Numbered from the stretch's first letter, positions 1 to 5,715 are shown. The stretch is 6,519 nt of DNA from Anaerolineae bacterium (GCA_030612185.1 JAUWOI010000256.1:1-6519), one strand, 5' to 3'. Notes: generated by a model not told the origin, from the sequence alone. Program-made: numbers and translations.

Positions 1-118
1 CCCAAATCTCTTGACTGAGTTGGATTGCCCTCGCACAGGCGCTGCCGATCAAATCTACGGTATCCTGTTCGTCAGGATCAATGACCACCGTAACCCCGCT
101 GATCGTTCTTGACTTCAT
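1..118 (-). CDS. Unidentified protein, N-terminal fragment (continues beyond window)
   Basis: An open frame reads leftward from ATG at 118-116 to the window edge without a stop, giving 39 residues that begin MKSRTISGVTVVIDPDEQD. A purine-rich site (AAAGGAAG) lies about 10 nt upstream of the ATG, which supports the start. The gene begins 32 nt after the stop of the ABC ATPase on the same strand, so the two are probably cotranscribed. The visible part is a short beta-strand-like stretch (GVTVVID) followed by an amphipathic helix (DLIGSACARAIQLSQEIW). It shows no signal peptide or membrane segment, so it does not look like the start of an FtsX/MacB-type permease. The strand-then-helix pattern is loosely like the start of some secreted peptidase domains, but too little is visible to name a family. 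Confidence 0.6.
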   Translation of the reverse strand, partial: MKSRTISGVTVVIDPDEQDTVDLIGSACARAIQLSQEIW

Positions 119-150
119 AGCCACAAGACTTCCTTTCGCGACATCCCTTG

Positions 151-837
151 CTAATTGCTCTGAACGATGCTCGCCACGCGATCTTTGATATCCGCTACCT
201 GTCCGTCGCGCAAGGTCATGATCAAATCGGCCTCGGTGAGGATCTCGGGGTTGTGCGTGACGGCGATCAGGCTGCCCTGGTCGCGATAGCTGCGCAGGAG
301 GGCCATCACCTGCATACCGGTGCGCCGGTCCAGCAGCCCCGTCGGCTCGTCGGCAAAGATGATGCGCGGGCGGTGGATCATCGCTCGCGCCACCGCCACC
401 CGCTGCCGCTCGCCTCCAGAAAGTTCGTAGGGGAAGCGATGCAACTTGTCGCCCATACCCAGGTCGGCCAGCAGCGCCCTGGCCTGCTCGGCGTGTGGTT
501 TGTCCTGCACCGGCGCGGCGACCATGACGTTCTCCAGCGCGGTCAGATAGTTGATCAAAAAGTGTTGCTGGAAGACAAAGCCGAACTCGGTCCGCCGCAG
601 AGCCACACGTTCCCGTTCCGGCATCTTGCCATAGGCACGGTCATCCAGATAGATTTCGCCCTGGGTCGCCTTCCGCAGCCCGCTCAGGAGATACAGCAGC
701 GAACTCTTTCCAGAGCCAGAAGGTCCCAGCAGGCCGATGAACTGGTGATCCTCGATGGCGATCGAAACGTCGTGCACAGCGTCTATTGTGGTCTCGCCGT
801 CCTGATAGGTCAGTGTAAGGTTTTCTCCCTGTAACAT
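151..837 (-). CDS. ABC transporter ATP-binding protein (LolD/MacB-like)
   Basis: This 228-residue protein is a complete nucleotide-binding subunit that would power an ABC transporter from the cytoplasmic face. Motifs in order are Walker A GPSGSGKS at 38-45, Q-loop Q90 in VFQQ, signature LSGGE at 139-143, Walker B IIFADE at 159-164 with catalytic E164, D-loop TGLLD at 166-170, and H-loop H195. The VFQQ Q-loop and the DEPTG-x-LD stretch are typical of the LolD/MacB/FtsE group, which works with FtsX-like permeases in lipoprotein export, macrolide efflux or peptide resistance. No permease is visible, so the substrate is unknown. The start is supported by AAAGGAGA about 7 nt before the ATG. The next gene on the strand follows after 32 nt. 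The family call is firm; the LolD versus MacB subtype is not resolved. Confidence 0.93.
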   Translation of the reverse strand: MLQGENLTLTYQDGETTIDAVHDVSIAIEDHQFIGLLGPSGSGKSSLLYLLSGLRKATQGEIYLDDRAYGKMPERERVALRRTEFGFVFQQHFLINYLTALENVMVAAPVQDKPHAEQARALLADLGMGDKLHRFPYELSGGERQRVAVARAMIHRPRIIFADEPTGLLDRRTGMQVMALLRSYRDQGSLIAVTHNPEILTEADLIMTLRDGQVADIKDRVASIVQSN

Positions 838-854
838 TTTCTCTCTCCTTTATT

Positions 855-878
855 CTACTCCCTACTCCCTACTCCCTA
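855..878. repeat. Short tandem heptamer repeat, 3 x CTACTCC
   Basis: Three perfect head-to-tail copies of CTACTCC (855-861, 862-868, 869-875) are followed by a partial CTA. They lie in the 5' leader of the ABC ATPase gene, just upstream of its ribosome binding site. On the transcribed strand the unit reads GGAGTAG, so it presents extra Shine-Dalgarno-like GGAG cores. It may be a slippage-prone tract or simple sequence noise. Confidence 0.7.
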
Positions 879-914
879 TGATACCACCTTCTGGCAGGTT
901 TTTCTATAGGCGCG

Positions 915-1005
915 TGTCACGTTGCGATTGTTACTGCTGTCACGTCGTGCCATGACATTGTCACGCTAGGTGAATCGGTGTGGCGTGTTGACTTTTCGCC
1001 TGACA
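915..1005. promoter_or_regulatory. Cluster of TGTCA/TGACA motifs, possible operator region
   Basis: TGTCACG occurs three times in direct orientation at 915-921, 938-944 and 959-965. The inverse core TGACA occurs at 953-957 and at 1001-1005. The pair at 953-963 forms a perfect palindrome, TGACA-T-TGTCA. Starts of the direct copies are 23 and 21 bp apart, about two helical turns, and the 1001 copy lies inside the spacer of the rightward promoter. The arrangement suggests a DNA-binding regulator acting on the divergent promoters of the ABC gene and/or the toxin-antitoxin operon. This is inference; the motifs are short and no regulator is identified. Confidence 0.35.
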
Positions 1006-1015
1006 CGAGTACAAT
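988..1015 (+). promoter_or_regulatory. Sigma70-like promoter for the toxin-antitoxin operon
   Basis: TTGACT (988-993) and TACAAT (1010-1015) are separated by 16 bp, each one base from the sigma70 consensus hexamers. Transcription would start near 1022, leaving a leader of about 80 nt before the antitoxin ATG at 1102. The promoter points toward the antitoxin, toxin, response regulator and kinase genes. Confidence 0.6.
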
Positions 1016-1027
1016 GGCTGTATGACT

Positions 1028-1093
1028 AGCGTGAGGGATTATGGCACATCGTGGTCTGACGCCGGACGCGTCGCACTGGTGCAGCGTGAGGGA
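1028..1093 (+). repeat. Direct repeat AGCGTGAGGGA, second copy forms the antitoxin RBS
   Basis: AGCGTGAGGGA is present at 1028-1038 and again at 1083-1093, 55 bp apart. The second copy supplies the GAGGGAGA ribosome binding site of the antitoxin gene. The first copy is placed the same way 2 nt before another ATG (1041) that opens a 40-codon frame ending at 1163 inside the antitoxin gene in a different frame. The repeat may be a regulatory site in the leader or the trace of a small duplication. Confidence 0.5.
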
Positions 1094-1101
1094 GAGCAAA
1101 T

Positions 1102-1329
1102 ATGGAACAGACTACCTTGACTCCGTTTCAGCAGGCGCTCGACGTTATCGAACAGTTTCCTAGCGATGACCAGGAGGCCTTGATCGAGATCATCCGGTGC
1201 CGATTGATCGAGCAACGTCGGGCAGAGATCGCGCGCAATGCCAGGGCCACAGTCCAGGCATTCAGGGAAGGGCGTGCGCGTTATGGAACCGTAGATGACC
1301 TGCGGCGTGATCTATTGGATGAGTCATGA
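1102..1329 (+). CDS. Antitoxin of a type II toxin-antitoxin pair
   Basis: This 75-residue, charged, probably all-helical protein lies directly upstream of a YafQ/RelE-like toxin, which it would bind and neutralise. The N-terminal half (residues 8-40) has a predicted helix with LIEIIRCRLIEQRRAEI. The C-terminal half carries the pattern AEIARNARATVQAFREGRA then GTVDDLRRDLL (62-72), which I recognise from small antitoxin-like proteins paired with RelE/YafQ toxins in cyanobacteria and similar bacteria. No ribbon-helix-helix or Xre-type DNA-binding motif is obvious, so self-repression is uncertain. The start is supported by GAGGGAGA about 7 nt upstream. The stop overlaps the toxin start as ATGA (1326-1329), implying translational coupling. 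Its call rests partly on context. Confidence 0.82.
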   Translation: MEQTTLTPFQQALDVIEQFPSDDQEALIEIIRCRLIEQRRAEIARNARATVQAFREGRARYGTVDDLRRDLLDES

Positions 1330-1610
1330 GGAACCTGGTTTGGGACACCAGCTTCCGGCGTGCATTCAAACGGAGAACGCGCCGTAATTCAGACTTGCAG
1401 GAACGCATTCTGGACGTCCTGACTGCCTTGGCAGAAGATCCCTTTGAGCCAGGGTTGAAAACTCACAAGCTGCGCGGGCAGTTGGAAGGGTTGTGGGCCT
1501 GCTGGGTAGAATACGATTGCCGGATCATTTTTGTCTTTGAACCCGATCCGTCGGGCGGAGATGACCTGATTGTGCTGGTAGACATTGGCTCTCACGATGA
1601 GGTGTACTGA
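1326..1610 (+). CDS. YafQ/RelE-family mRNA interferase toxin
   Basis: At 94 residues this has the usual size of RelE-superfamily toxins, which cut mRNA in the ribosome when not bound by antitoxin. The N-terminus LVWDTSFRRAFKRRTRR has the basic helix typical of the family. The middle shows the YafQ-like HKLRGQLEGLWACWVEYD (47-64) followed by RIIFVFE, and the last strand LIVLVDIGSHDEVY ends the protein with H90 and Y94. By comparison with YafQ and RelE, likely active-site residues are H47, D64, R66, H90 and Y94; this mapping is inferred from motif position. It overlaps the antitoxin gene by 4 nt. Nothing suggests truncation or inactivation. The family is reliable; the cutting specificity is not known. 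Confidence 0.88.
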   Translation: MRNLVWDTSFRRAFKRRTRRNSDLQERILDVLTALAEDPFEPGLKTHKLRGQLEGLWACWVEYDCRIIFVFEPDPSGGDDLIVLVDIGSHDEVY

Positions 1611-1620
1611 TCCGGCCGGA
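1611..1620. other. Perfect 10-bp palindrome after the toxin gene
   Basis: TCCGGCCGGA directly follows the toxin stop codon and lies about 20 nt before the response regulator start. There is no T-run after it, so it is not a terminator. It could be a small protein-binding site or chance in GC-rich DNA. Confidence 0.3.
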
Positions 1621-1640
1621 CGAAGCTCAAGGTAATGAGA

Positions 1641-2267
1641 ATGATCCGCGTTGCCGTCGTAGACGACCATCCGCACGTCGCCATTGCCCTGCGCGCGCTG
1701 CTGGACGAGACCCCTGACATCCAGTTAGTGGCCGAGTCGCGGCGCGGGGGTGACGTGGCTGCGCTAGTGCGCCGGGCGCGGCCACACGTGCTGCTGCTTG
1801 ACCTGTTCATCGAGCCCGAGTTCGACGCGCTGTCTGTGGTGCGCCGCCTGCGGGCCGATTTCCCCGACCTGAAGATTTGCCTGCTCAGCGCATACCTCGA
1901 ACCAGCCCTCGTGCGCGACCTGTTACAGGCTGGCGTCTACGGCTACATCCTCAAGGACGACGACTACGTCTCGCGGGTTGACACCATCATCCGTGACCTG
2001 GCCGACGGGCGGCTCTACCTCAGTCCACAGGCCTACGAGGCGCTGGCGCAGGCTACGCGCGCCGAGAGTGCGGAATCACTGCTCTCGGAGCGTGAGGTCG
2101 AGATTCTGCGCCTGGCCAAGCGCGGTCTGCCCAACCCGCAGATTGCACGATCTCTACACATCTCGCCAGGCACCGTGCGCAACCATCTGAGTACTATCTA
2201 CCGGAAGTTGGGCGTCCACAGCCGCCACGAGGCTCTCCAGGTCGCCGACGAGCGTCACTTGATCTGA
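1641..2267 (+). CDS. NarL/LuxR-family response regulator
   Basis: A two-component DNA-binding regulator. Numbered from the further upstream ATG at 1635 (210 residues), the receiver domain spans about 4-122, with acidic pair D10-D11, phosphorylation site D56 in LLLDLF, S85 in LLSAY and invariant K107 in YILKDD. A LuxR-type helix-turn-helix follows at about 149-207, with LSEREVEILRLAKRG and the recognition region SPGTVRNHLSTIYRKLGV. All phosphotransfer residues are intact. Two ATGs are possible. I prefer 1641 because AAGG lies 8 nt before it but only 2 nt before 1635, and because MIRVAVVDDH is the usual family N-terminus, giving 208 residues. It begins 30 nt after the toxin gene, so the promoter at 988 may read into it. 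The kinase gene downstream is its probable partner. The loop after D56 (IEPEFDALSVV) departs from the common MPGMDG form. Confidence 0.94.
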   Translation: MIRVAVVDDHPHVAIALRALLDETPDIQLVAESRRGGDVAALVRRARPHVLLLDLFIEPEFDALSVVRRLRADFPDLKICLLSAYLEPALVRDLLQAGVYGYILKDDDYVSRVDTIIRDLADGRLYLSPQAYEALAQATRAESAESLLSEREVEILRLAKRGLPNPQIARSLHISPGTVRNHLSTIYRKLGVHSRHEALQVADERHLI

Positions 2268-2282
2268 GAATCCATCACCATA

Positions 2283-2349
2283 GGGTAGCAGGCCAATCGC
2301 ATTGGCCGTCTTGGGGCCGGAACCGCCCAATGCGATTGGGCTCCTACCC
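2283..2349. repeat. Compound inverted repeat (double hairpin), REP/MITE-like
   Basis: Two perfect small hairpins stand side by side: GGCCAAT-CGC-ATTGGCC at 2291-2307 and GCCCAAT-GCG-ATTGGGC at 2325-2341. Each has a 7-bp stem and a 3-nt loop. The two arms are also complementary to each other: 2283-2305 pairs with 2327-2349 with 21 of 23 matches, around a 21-nt loop. The region can therefore fold as two short hairpins or one long one. It fills most of the gap between response regulator and kinase genes. There is no T-run, so it is not a standard intrinsic terminator. The form resembles REP-type extragenic repeats or a very small MITE. No second copy is present in this window. Confidence 0.75.
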
Positions 2350-2376
2350 GTCACGATAGCAACGATGGAGGGGAGA

Positions 2377-3141
2377 GTGGAACACTTGATGACTGGCCTG
2401 GCGCTGGGGTGGCTCACTCTGGCGTTGGGGCTGTTGCTCTACCGGGGGACGCGCAAATGGTGGCGCAGCCAGCGGTACGGGCCCCCTATTGACCACAGTG
2501 TCCTATTGGTAGAATACGGCCGCAAGATAACCGGTGCGCTGGACCGGCAGGCATTGGCACAACTGCTGACCGATGACTTTCCACGCGCGTTGCAGGTGGA
2601 TCGCGCGGCGTTGTTGCTGCCAGAGGCACATCAACTCGTCGCCGTCAAGACGGGTGATCTTCGTCTGCCTGTCAGCCACGCCGCCGTCCGCTGGGTGGCG
2701 TCGGGTGGAGAGGCACAGAGAGCGGATCGGGGGCGGCTGCGCGAGTTGATTCAACAGGGGCGTGCCGACCTGGCGTGGACGAAAGTGTGGGTGCCCCTGA
2801 TGCGCGGGACCGAGCTGCGCGGGATGTGGTTGCTGGGCGCACGAAGTGGTAAGACGCAATACGCACCCCAAGGCCTGCGCTGGCTGACGGCTGTGGCCCG
2901 TCAGGCAGCCGCCGTGTTAGAGGCGACCCACTACGCCGAACAGGAACGCCGGACTGCATCCGAGATGCGAGCGCTCTACCGCCAGATAGTATCAGCACAG
3001 GAGGTGGAACGCGGCCGGCTGACCCGCGAACTACACGACGGCCTGCTGCAAGACATGTGCGCTGTCACCCGCGACCTGAAGGCGCTGGAAGCACAACCGG
3101 AGACCGAGAAGGTGGTCTTTGCAGACCTGGCGAGACGGTGA
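2377..3141 (+). CDS. Sensor histidine kinase, N-terminal part (frameshifted gene)
   Basis: This frame carries the sensing and phosphoacceptor half of a NarL-type kinase. From GTG 2377 there is one membrane helix (about 5-22, MTGLALGWLTLALGLLLY), then a GAF-like domain (about 40-192), a helical linker, and the HisKA_3 dimerisation and phosphoacceptor box ERGRLTRELHDGLLQ with H220 (codon 3034-3036). It stops at 3139-3141, before any ATP-binding domain. The missing domain follows at once in another frame, so one gene has been split. Restoring one base near 3132 would give a kinase of about 405 residues. The start is uncertain: GTG 2377 has GGAGG 5 nt upstream, while ATG 2365 and ATG 2389 are alternatives. 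A longer TTG start at 2302 would run through the hairpin repeat and is unlikely. Confidence 0.75.
   Translation: MEHLMTGLALGWLTLALGLLLYRGTRKWWRSQRYGPPIDHSVLLVEYGRKITGALDRQALAQLLTDDFPRALQVDRAALLLPEAHQLVAVKTGDLRLPVSHAAVRWVASGGEAQRADRGRLRELIQQGRADLAWTKVWVPLMRGTELRGMWLLGARSGKTQYAPQGLRWLTAVARQAAAVLEATHYAEQERRTASEMRALYRQIVSAQEVERGRLTRELHDGLLQDMCAVTRDLKALEAQPETEKVVFADLARR
3127..3141 (+). other. Frameshift site in the kinase gene
   Basis: The first frame reads L-A-R-R-stop at CTG GCG AGA CGG TGA. If the G at 3132 is read twice, the sequence becomes L-A-E-T-V-N-A-L-R-T and continues without a break into the expected kinase sequence ending DLRPPLL. This matches loss of one G from an original GCGGAG. 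No slippery heptamer of the X-XXY-YYZ form is present, which argues against programmed frameshifting. Confidence 0.7.
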
Positions 3142-3593
3142 ATGCGCTGCGCACGATTTGTTACGACCTGCGCCCGCCGCTCCTGCAACACGACCTGGCC
3201 TCGGCGCTCAAGGCACTGGTTGAAGAGTTGGACGCGCGCTCCCCGGCCCCCGTTCACATTGACGTCGCGACCCAGGCAGGCGGCCCATACCTGCCCGACG
3301 ACGTGGCGCTGGCCATCTTTCGCATCACCCAGGAGGCGCTGCACAACGCCATCCAGCACGCCAACGCTTCCGAGATCGCGGTGCGCCTGACACAGTACCC
3401 CGACCGGCTACGGTTGACGGTGACCGACGACGGGCGAGGTATAACGTGCGGCGTGGAAGCGGCCCGCTTCGTGGCCCAGGGCCACTTTGGGCTGGCGGGG
3501 ATGCGCGAGCGCGCGGCGATGATCGGGGGCAAGTTGGACGTGCAAACGGCTACCGACTACGGCACGGTGGTGATCTTCGAACTGCCGCACTGA
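3132..3593 (+). CDS. Sensor histidine kinase, C-terminal ATPase part (frameshifted gene)
   Basis: This 153-codon segment is the rest of the kinase. It begins ETVNALRTICYDLRPPLL, the normal end of the HisKA_3 region, and then the HATPase_c domain follows. N-box FRITQEALHNAIQHANA lies at about 3318-3368, G1 box TDDGRGI at 3423-3443, and G2 box GHFGLAGMRERAAMIGG at 3480-3530. It ends FELPH. All ATP-binding motifs are intact and the sequence shows no other decay, so the break is either recent or a sequencing error. The segment has no credible start or ribosome binding site of its own; the frame is open upstream to an ATG at 3057, but that ATG is internal to the kinase in the other frame. Its last 44 bp overlap the end of the convergent toroid gene. 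Confidence 0.75.
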   Translation, partial: ETVNALRTICYDLRPPLLQHDLASALKALVEELDARSPAPVHIDVATQAGGPYLPDDVALAIFRITQEALHNAIQHANASEIAVRLTQYPDRLRLTVTDDGRGITCGVEAARFVAQGHFGLAGMRERAAMIGGKLDVQTATDYGTVVIFELPH

Positions 3594-4554
3594 GCCGCTG
3601 CGCCCGCAGCACCAGGAAGGTGAGCCAGGGCGAGGGATTTTTCTTGTCGGCAAAAGACCAGCCCTTCCAGGCGCGGTACATCGAGGTGGCGGTGTAGCGC
3701 CCGCTCTCGTCGGCCTGCACGGTGATAGTCTCCACCATCTCCTGGAACCTGGGATCGGTGTGGACGAAAGGGAAGCGGCTGAGCACGTCCACCACGTGCA
3801 GGACGTCGTACCAGACGAGGGGGTACTTGAGTTTGCGGAAGTCAGTGCCGATGCCGAACATGTAAATCTTGCGCTCAGTCTGGTGTTCCCAGTGCCAGAG
3901 CAGCATCTCAGCGCCGGTGCGCGTGGCGGTGCTATCGAGATATTCCGGCACCTGCGATAGCGCCTTCAGCGCATAGACGTTGACGATGGGGCAAGGATCG
4001 GCCTTGCGGCCCGGCCCCCGGAACTTGCCCAACCCCGGCGCGACGACGCAGCGGTAGCCGTTGTCGTCCACCAGGCCCACCAGGTGCTCCACCGCCCGCT
4101 GCACACGCACGTCGCCGCCCAGGCCAAAGCCCAGCAGCGCGTAGAGCAGCGTCGGTGCATCGCACAGCATCCACGTCCACATGTCCTTACCGGTTCCACC
4201 ATATCGCTCGTGGATATTCATTGTGATCTGAAAGGCCCCCTCCGGCGATTGATGAGCCATCACGGCCTCGATGCTAGCAGCCATTCCGGGATCGCCGGCC
4301 CGCACGCCAAAATCGGCTAGCGTGCTGAACTTGTAGATGGAGTGTTTGGCGTCGTTGTGCCGCTTGAGGGCGTAGCCGGGCCAGGTGGCGGCCTCGGCGA
4401 TCATTTCCTGAACTTGGGGGTGCGCCAGCATCTCGGCACGGGCGGCCTGCACCTCGGGATCATCCTCGGGCCGGTCGAGCAGGTCCACCAGCGTGCGGTA
4501 GCGCGTCCAGGGTTCGTCGGATTCTAGTAGCCAGTTGGTAACTTTGGTTGTCAT
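3550..4554 (-). CDS. Alpha/alpha-toroid (prenyltransferase/squalene-cyclase-like) protein
   Basis: This 334-residue protein starts MTTKVTNWLLESDEPWTRYRTL and shows repeated helical pairs with Gly/Pro turns and many Trp/Tyr, such as WTWMLCDAPTLLYALLGFGL (126-145), PCPIVNVYALKAL (187-199) and YPLVWYDVLHVVDVLSRF (244-261). I recognise the pattern as the terpenoid-cyclase/prenyltransferase toroid fold. Homologues with this opening are often carried in databases as nitrogen fixation protein NifH; it has no P-loop or Fe-S motif of NifH, so that name would be wrong. The DXDD motif of squalene-hopene cyclases is not seen, so cyclase activity is not claimed. AGGAG lies 6 nt before the ATG. It follows the HEAT-repeat gene by 15 nt. 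The last 14 or so residues are encoded inside the kinase gene end and look like an added tail after the natural stop region SPWLTFLVLRAQR. Confidence 0.8.
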   Translation of the reverse strand: MTTKVTNWLLESDEPWTRYRTLVDLLDRPEDDPEVQAARAEMLAHPQVQEMIAEAATWPGYALKRHNDAKHSIYKFSTLADFGVRAGDPGMAASIEAVMAHQSPEGAFQITMNIHERYGGTGKDMWTWMLCDAPTLLYALLGFGLGGDVRVQRAVEHLVGLVDDNGYRCVVAPGLGKFRGPGRKADPCPIVNVYALKALSQVPEYLDSTATRTGAEMLLWHWEHQTERKIYMFGIGTDFRKLKYPLVWYDVLHVVDVLSRFPFVHTDPRFQEMVETITVQADESGRYTATSMYRAWKGWSFADKKNPSPWLTFLVLRAQRLSAAVRRSPPCRSR

Positions 4555-4569
4555 TTCTGTCTCCTTTTT

Positions 4570-5190
4570 TTATTGAAGCACGATTTTCTGAGCCAGCCGC
4601 CGGACGTTGGCCCGGCGGTGGTCCAGGCATCCCTGGGCCGCCGTTCGCACGTCCACATCCAGCCCTGGCTCCACCTCTATCAGTTTGCTCATGGCCTCCA
4701 GCACCAGTTTAGCGTGTTTGCCTTCCCACATCTCCAGCGCCCGCAGCAGATGGGGGAACACCTCCCACGCTGCCCCCGGTCCGCTGCGACCGTATTCACC
4801 CAGGGCCAGCACCGCGCAGTCGCGGACGATGACGCTTTTGTCCCGCTCGATTTTGGCCACCAGGTCAGGTAGTAAGGGCGCGACTTTCTCCGGCGCCAGC
4901 GATGCCACCAGGGCCAGTGCGTGGGTGGACTCCCAGCGCACTCGCGTATTCTTGTGGCTGATGAGAGGGGCAATACGGTCCACGTAGGGCACTACCAGCG
5001 CCGGATTCTCCTTGGCCACCTCGGTGAACACTTCGGCGCAGTCGCCCACCAGTTTACGGGCGTTCCACTCCAGTCCCACCGCTACCTCGTCCAGCATATC
5101 GGGCCGCTCCAGAGCCTCGCGGGCCACGGCCTTGTTGGAAGCCTCGCTGCGGTCGCCCGCGGCCGACGATAGTCGTTCCAGAATGCTCAT
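4570..5190 (-). CDS. HEAT-repeat protein
   Basis: This 206-residue, soluble, all-helical protein is built of HEAT-like repeats, which form curved scaffolds for binding proteins or nucleic acids. Repeat cores with the typical V-R-x-x-A pattern are NTRVRWESTHALALVA (81-96), KSVIVRDCAVLALGEYG (118-134), GKHAKLVLEAMSKLIEV (157-173) and ANVRRLAQKIVLQ (194-206), with a less regular copy near 44-60. No enzymatic motif is visible. The start is supported by AAGGAG 8 nt before the ATG. The stop lies 15 nt from the toroid gene and the start lies 12 nt after the second membrane gene, so all belong to one operon. Related folds include phycobilisome-lyase-like and DNA alkylation repair-like HEAT proteins; nothing here points to either. 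Function is unknown. Confidence 0.8.
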   Translation of the reverse strand: MSILERLSSAAGDRSEASNKAVAREALERPDMLDEVAVGLEWNARKLVGDCAEVFTEVAKENPALVVPYVDRIAPLISHKNTRVRWESTHALALVASLAPEKVAPLLPDLVAKIERDKSVIVRDCAVLALGEYGRSGPGAAWEVFPHLLRALEMWEGKHAKLVLEAMSKLIEVEPGLDVDVRTAAQGCLDHRRANVRRLAQKIVLQ

Positions 5191-5202
5191 TGGTTCATCT
5201 CC

Positions 5203-5715
5203 TTACTTCGCCGCGCTGCCGGGGCAGATATAGCGCTTCTTGCAACGGGCGCATCCTCTGGGCCGCAGGACGGCGAACTGCACACCGTTCAGGACGACAA
5301 AGACGACCATCCAGCCCACCAGCGCCCAGGAGAAGCCATGCAGGAGCATGACGGCCACAGTGCCCACGATGGGGATGAGCGGCAGGACCATGTAGACAAC
5401 TGTCAGTTTTGTCCCGGTCTCCGGGTTGCCCGCGTCCTTCTTGCAGATGAGGGCCGTGTACTTGCCCCAGCCCAGGTGACACCATTTGTCATAGTAATAG
5501 CAGGTGGAGCAGTTATGCACCTTTAGCAGCCAGCCGATGGTGACCAGGATGAACAGCGCATAGCCCAGCGAAGCCACCGGTACCCCGGTCACCTGCAGCG
5601 GCCACATCACGGCGAAGCCGATGGCCCAGGGGACAAACATGAACAGGTTCTCCAGCAAGATCCACCACCAGGGGAAACGCTCCCACCCTTCCTCGTACAG
5701 TTTTTGCTCAGTCAT
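5203..5715 (-). CDS. Four-helix membrane protein with two Cys clusters (paralogue 2)
   Basis: This 170-residue protein is predicted to be an inner-membrane protein with helices at about 18-38, 46-66, 104-125 and 129-150. Between helices 2 and 3 lies CSTCYYYDKWCHLGWGK (69-85), with Cys at 69, 72 and 79; after helix 4 lies RPRGCARCKKRYICPG, with Cys at 155, 158 and 164. With an even number of helices before each cluster, both would sit on the same side of the membrane as the N-terminus, probably the cytosol, where they could bind a metal or Fe-S centre or form disulfides; this is inference. Length, topology and both motifs match the adjacent 5708-6220 gene, so the two are tandem paralogues. Its ATG overlaps the upstream gene's end by 8 nt, and GGAG lies 6 nt upstream. 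I do not recognise a named family. Confidence 0.78.
   Translation of the reverse strand: MTEQKLYEEGWERFPWWWILLENLFMFVPWAIGFAVMWPLQVTGVPVASLGYALFILVTIGWLLKVHNCSTCYYYDKWCHLGWGKYTALICKKDAGNPETGTKLTVVYMVLPLIPIVGTVAVMLLHGFSWALVGWMVVFVVLNGVQFAVLRPRGCARCKKRYICPGSAAK

Noticed and set aside
148..834. Open frame of 228 codons on the plus strand, antisense to the ABC ATPase
   Set aside because: It mirrors the ATPase gene almost exactly and has low-complexity His/Gln-rich content with no known motif; the minus frame has every ABC motif and a good ribosome binding site.
903..931. Possible leftward promoter for the ABC gene with TATAGA (complement of 903-908)
   Set aside because: The -10 match is fair, but no acceptable -35 hexamer is found at 16-18 bp; the best candidate matches poorly.
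917..1099. 60-codon minus-strand frame in the divergent intergenic region
   Set aside because: It covers the promoter and repeats, has no ribosome binding site, and its product looks like no protein.
2283..2349. Intrinsic terminator between regulator and kinase
   Set aside because: The stem is strong, but neither strand has the U-rich tract needed after it, and the gap leads directly into the partner kinase gene.
2154..2417. 87-codon minus-strand frame over the hairpin repeat
   Set aside because: It is antisense to the end of the regulator and start of the kinase, and the open frame comes from the repeat itself.
3127..3141. Programmed -1 ribosomal frameshift
   Set aside because: No slippery heptamer is present and no family of kinases is known to me to use frameshifting here; a single-base deletion or sequencing error explains it more simply.
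3550..4554. NifH-type nitrogenase reductase, a name often attached to similar proteins
   Set aside because: There is no P-loop near the N-terminus and no cysteine pattern for a 4Fe-4S cluster; the sequence is a helical toroid protein.
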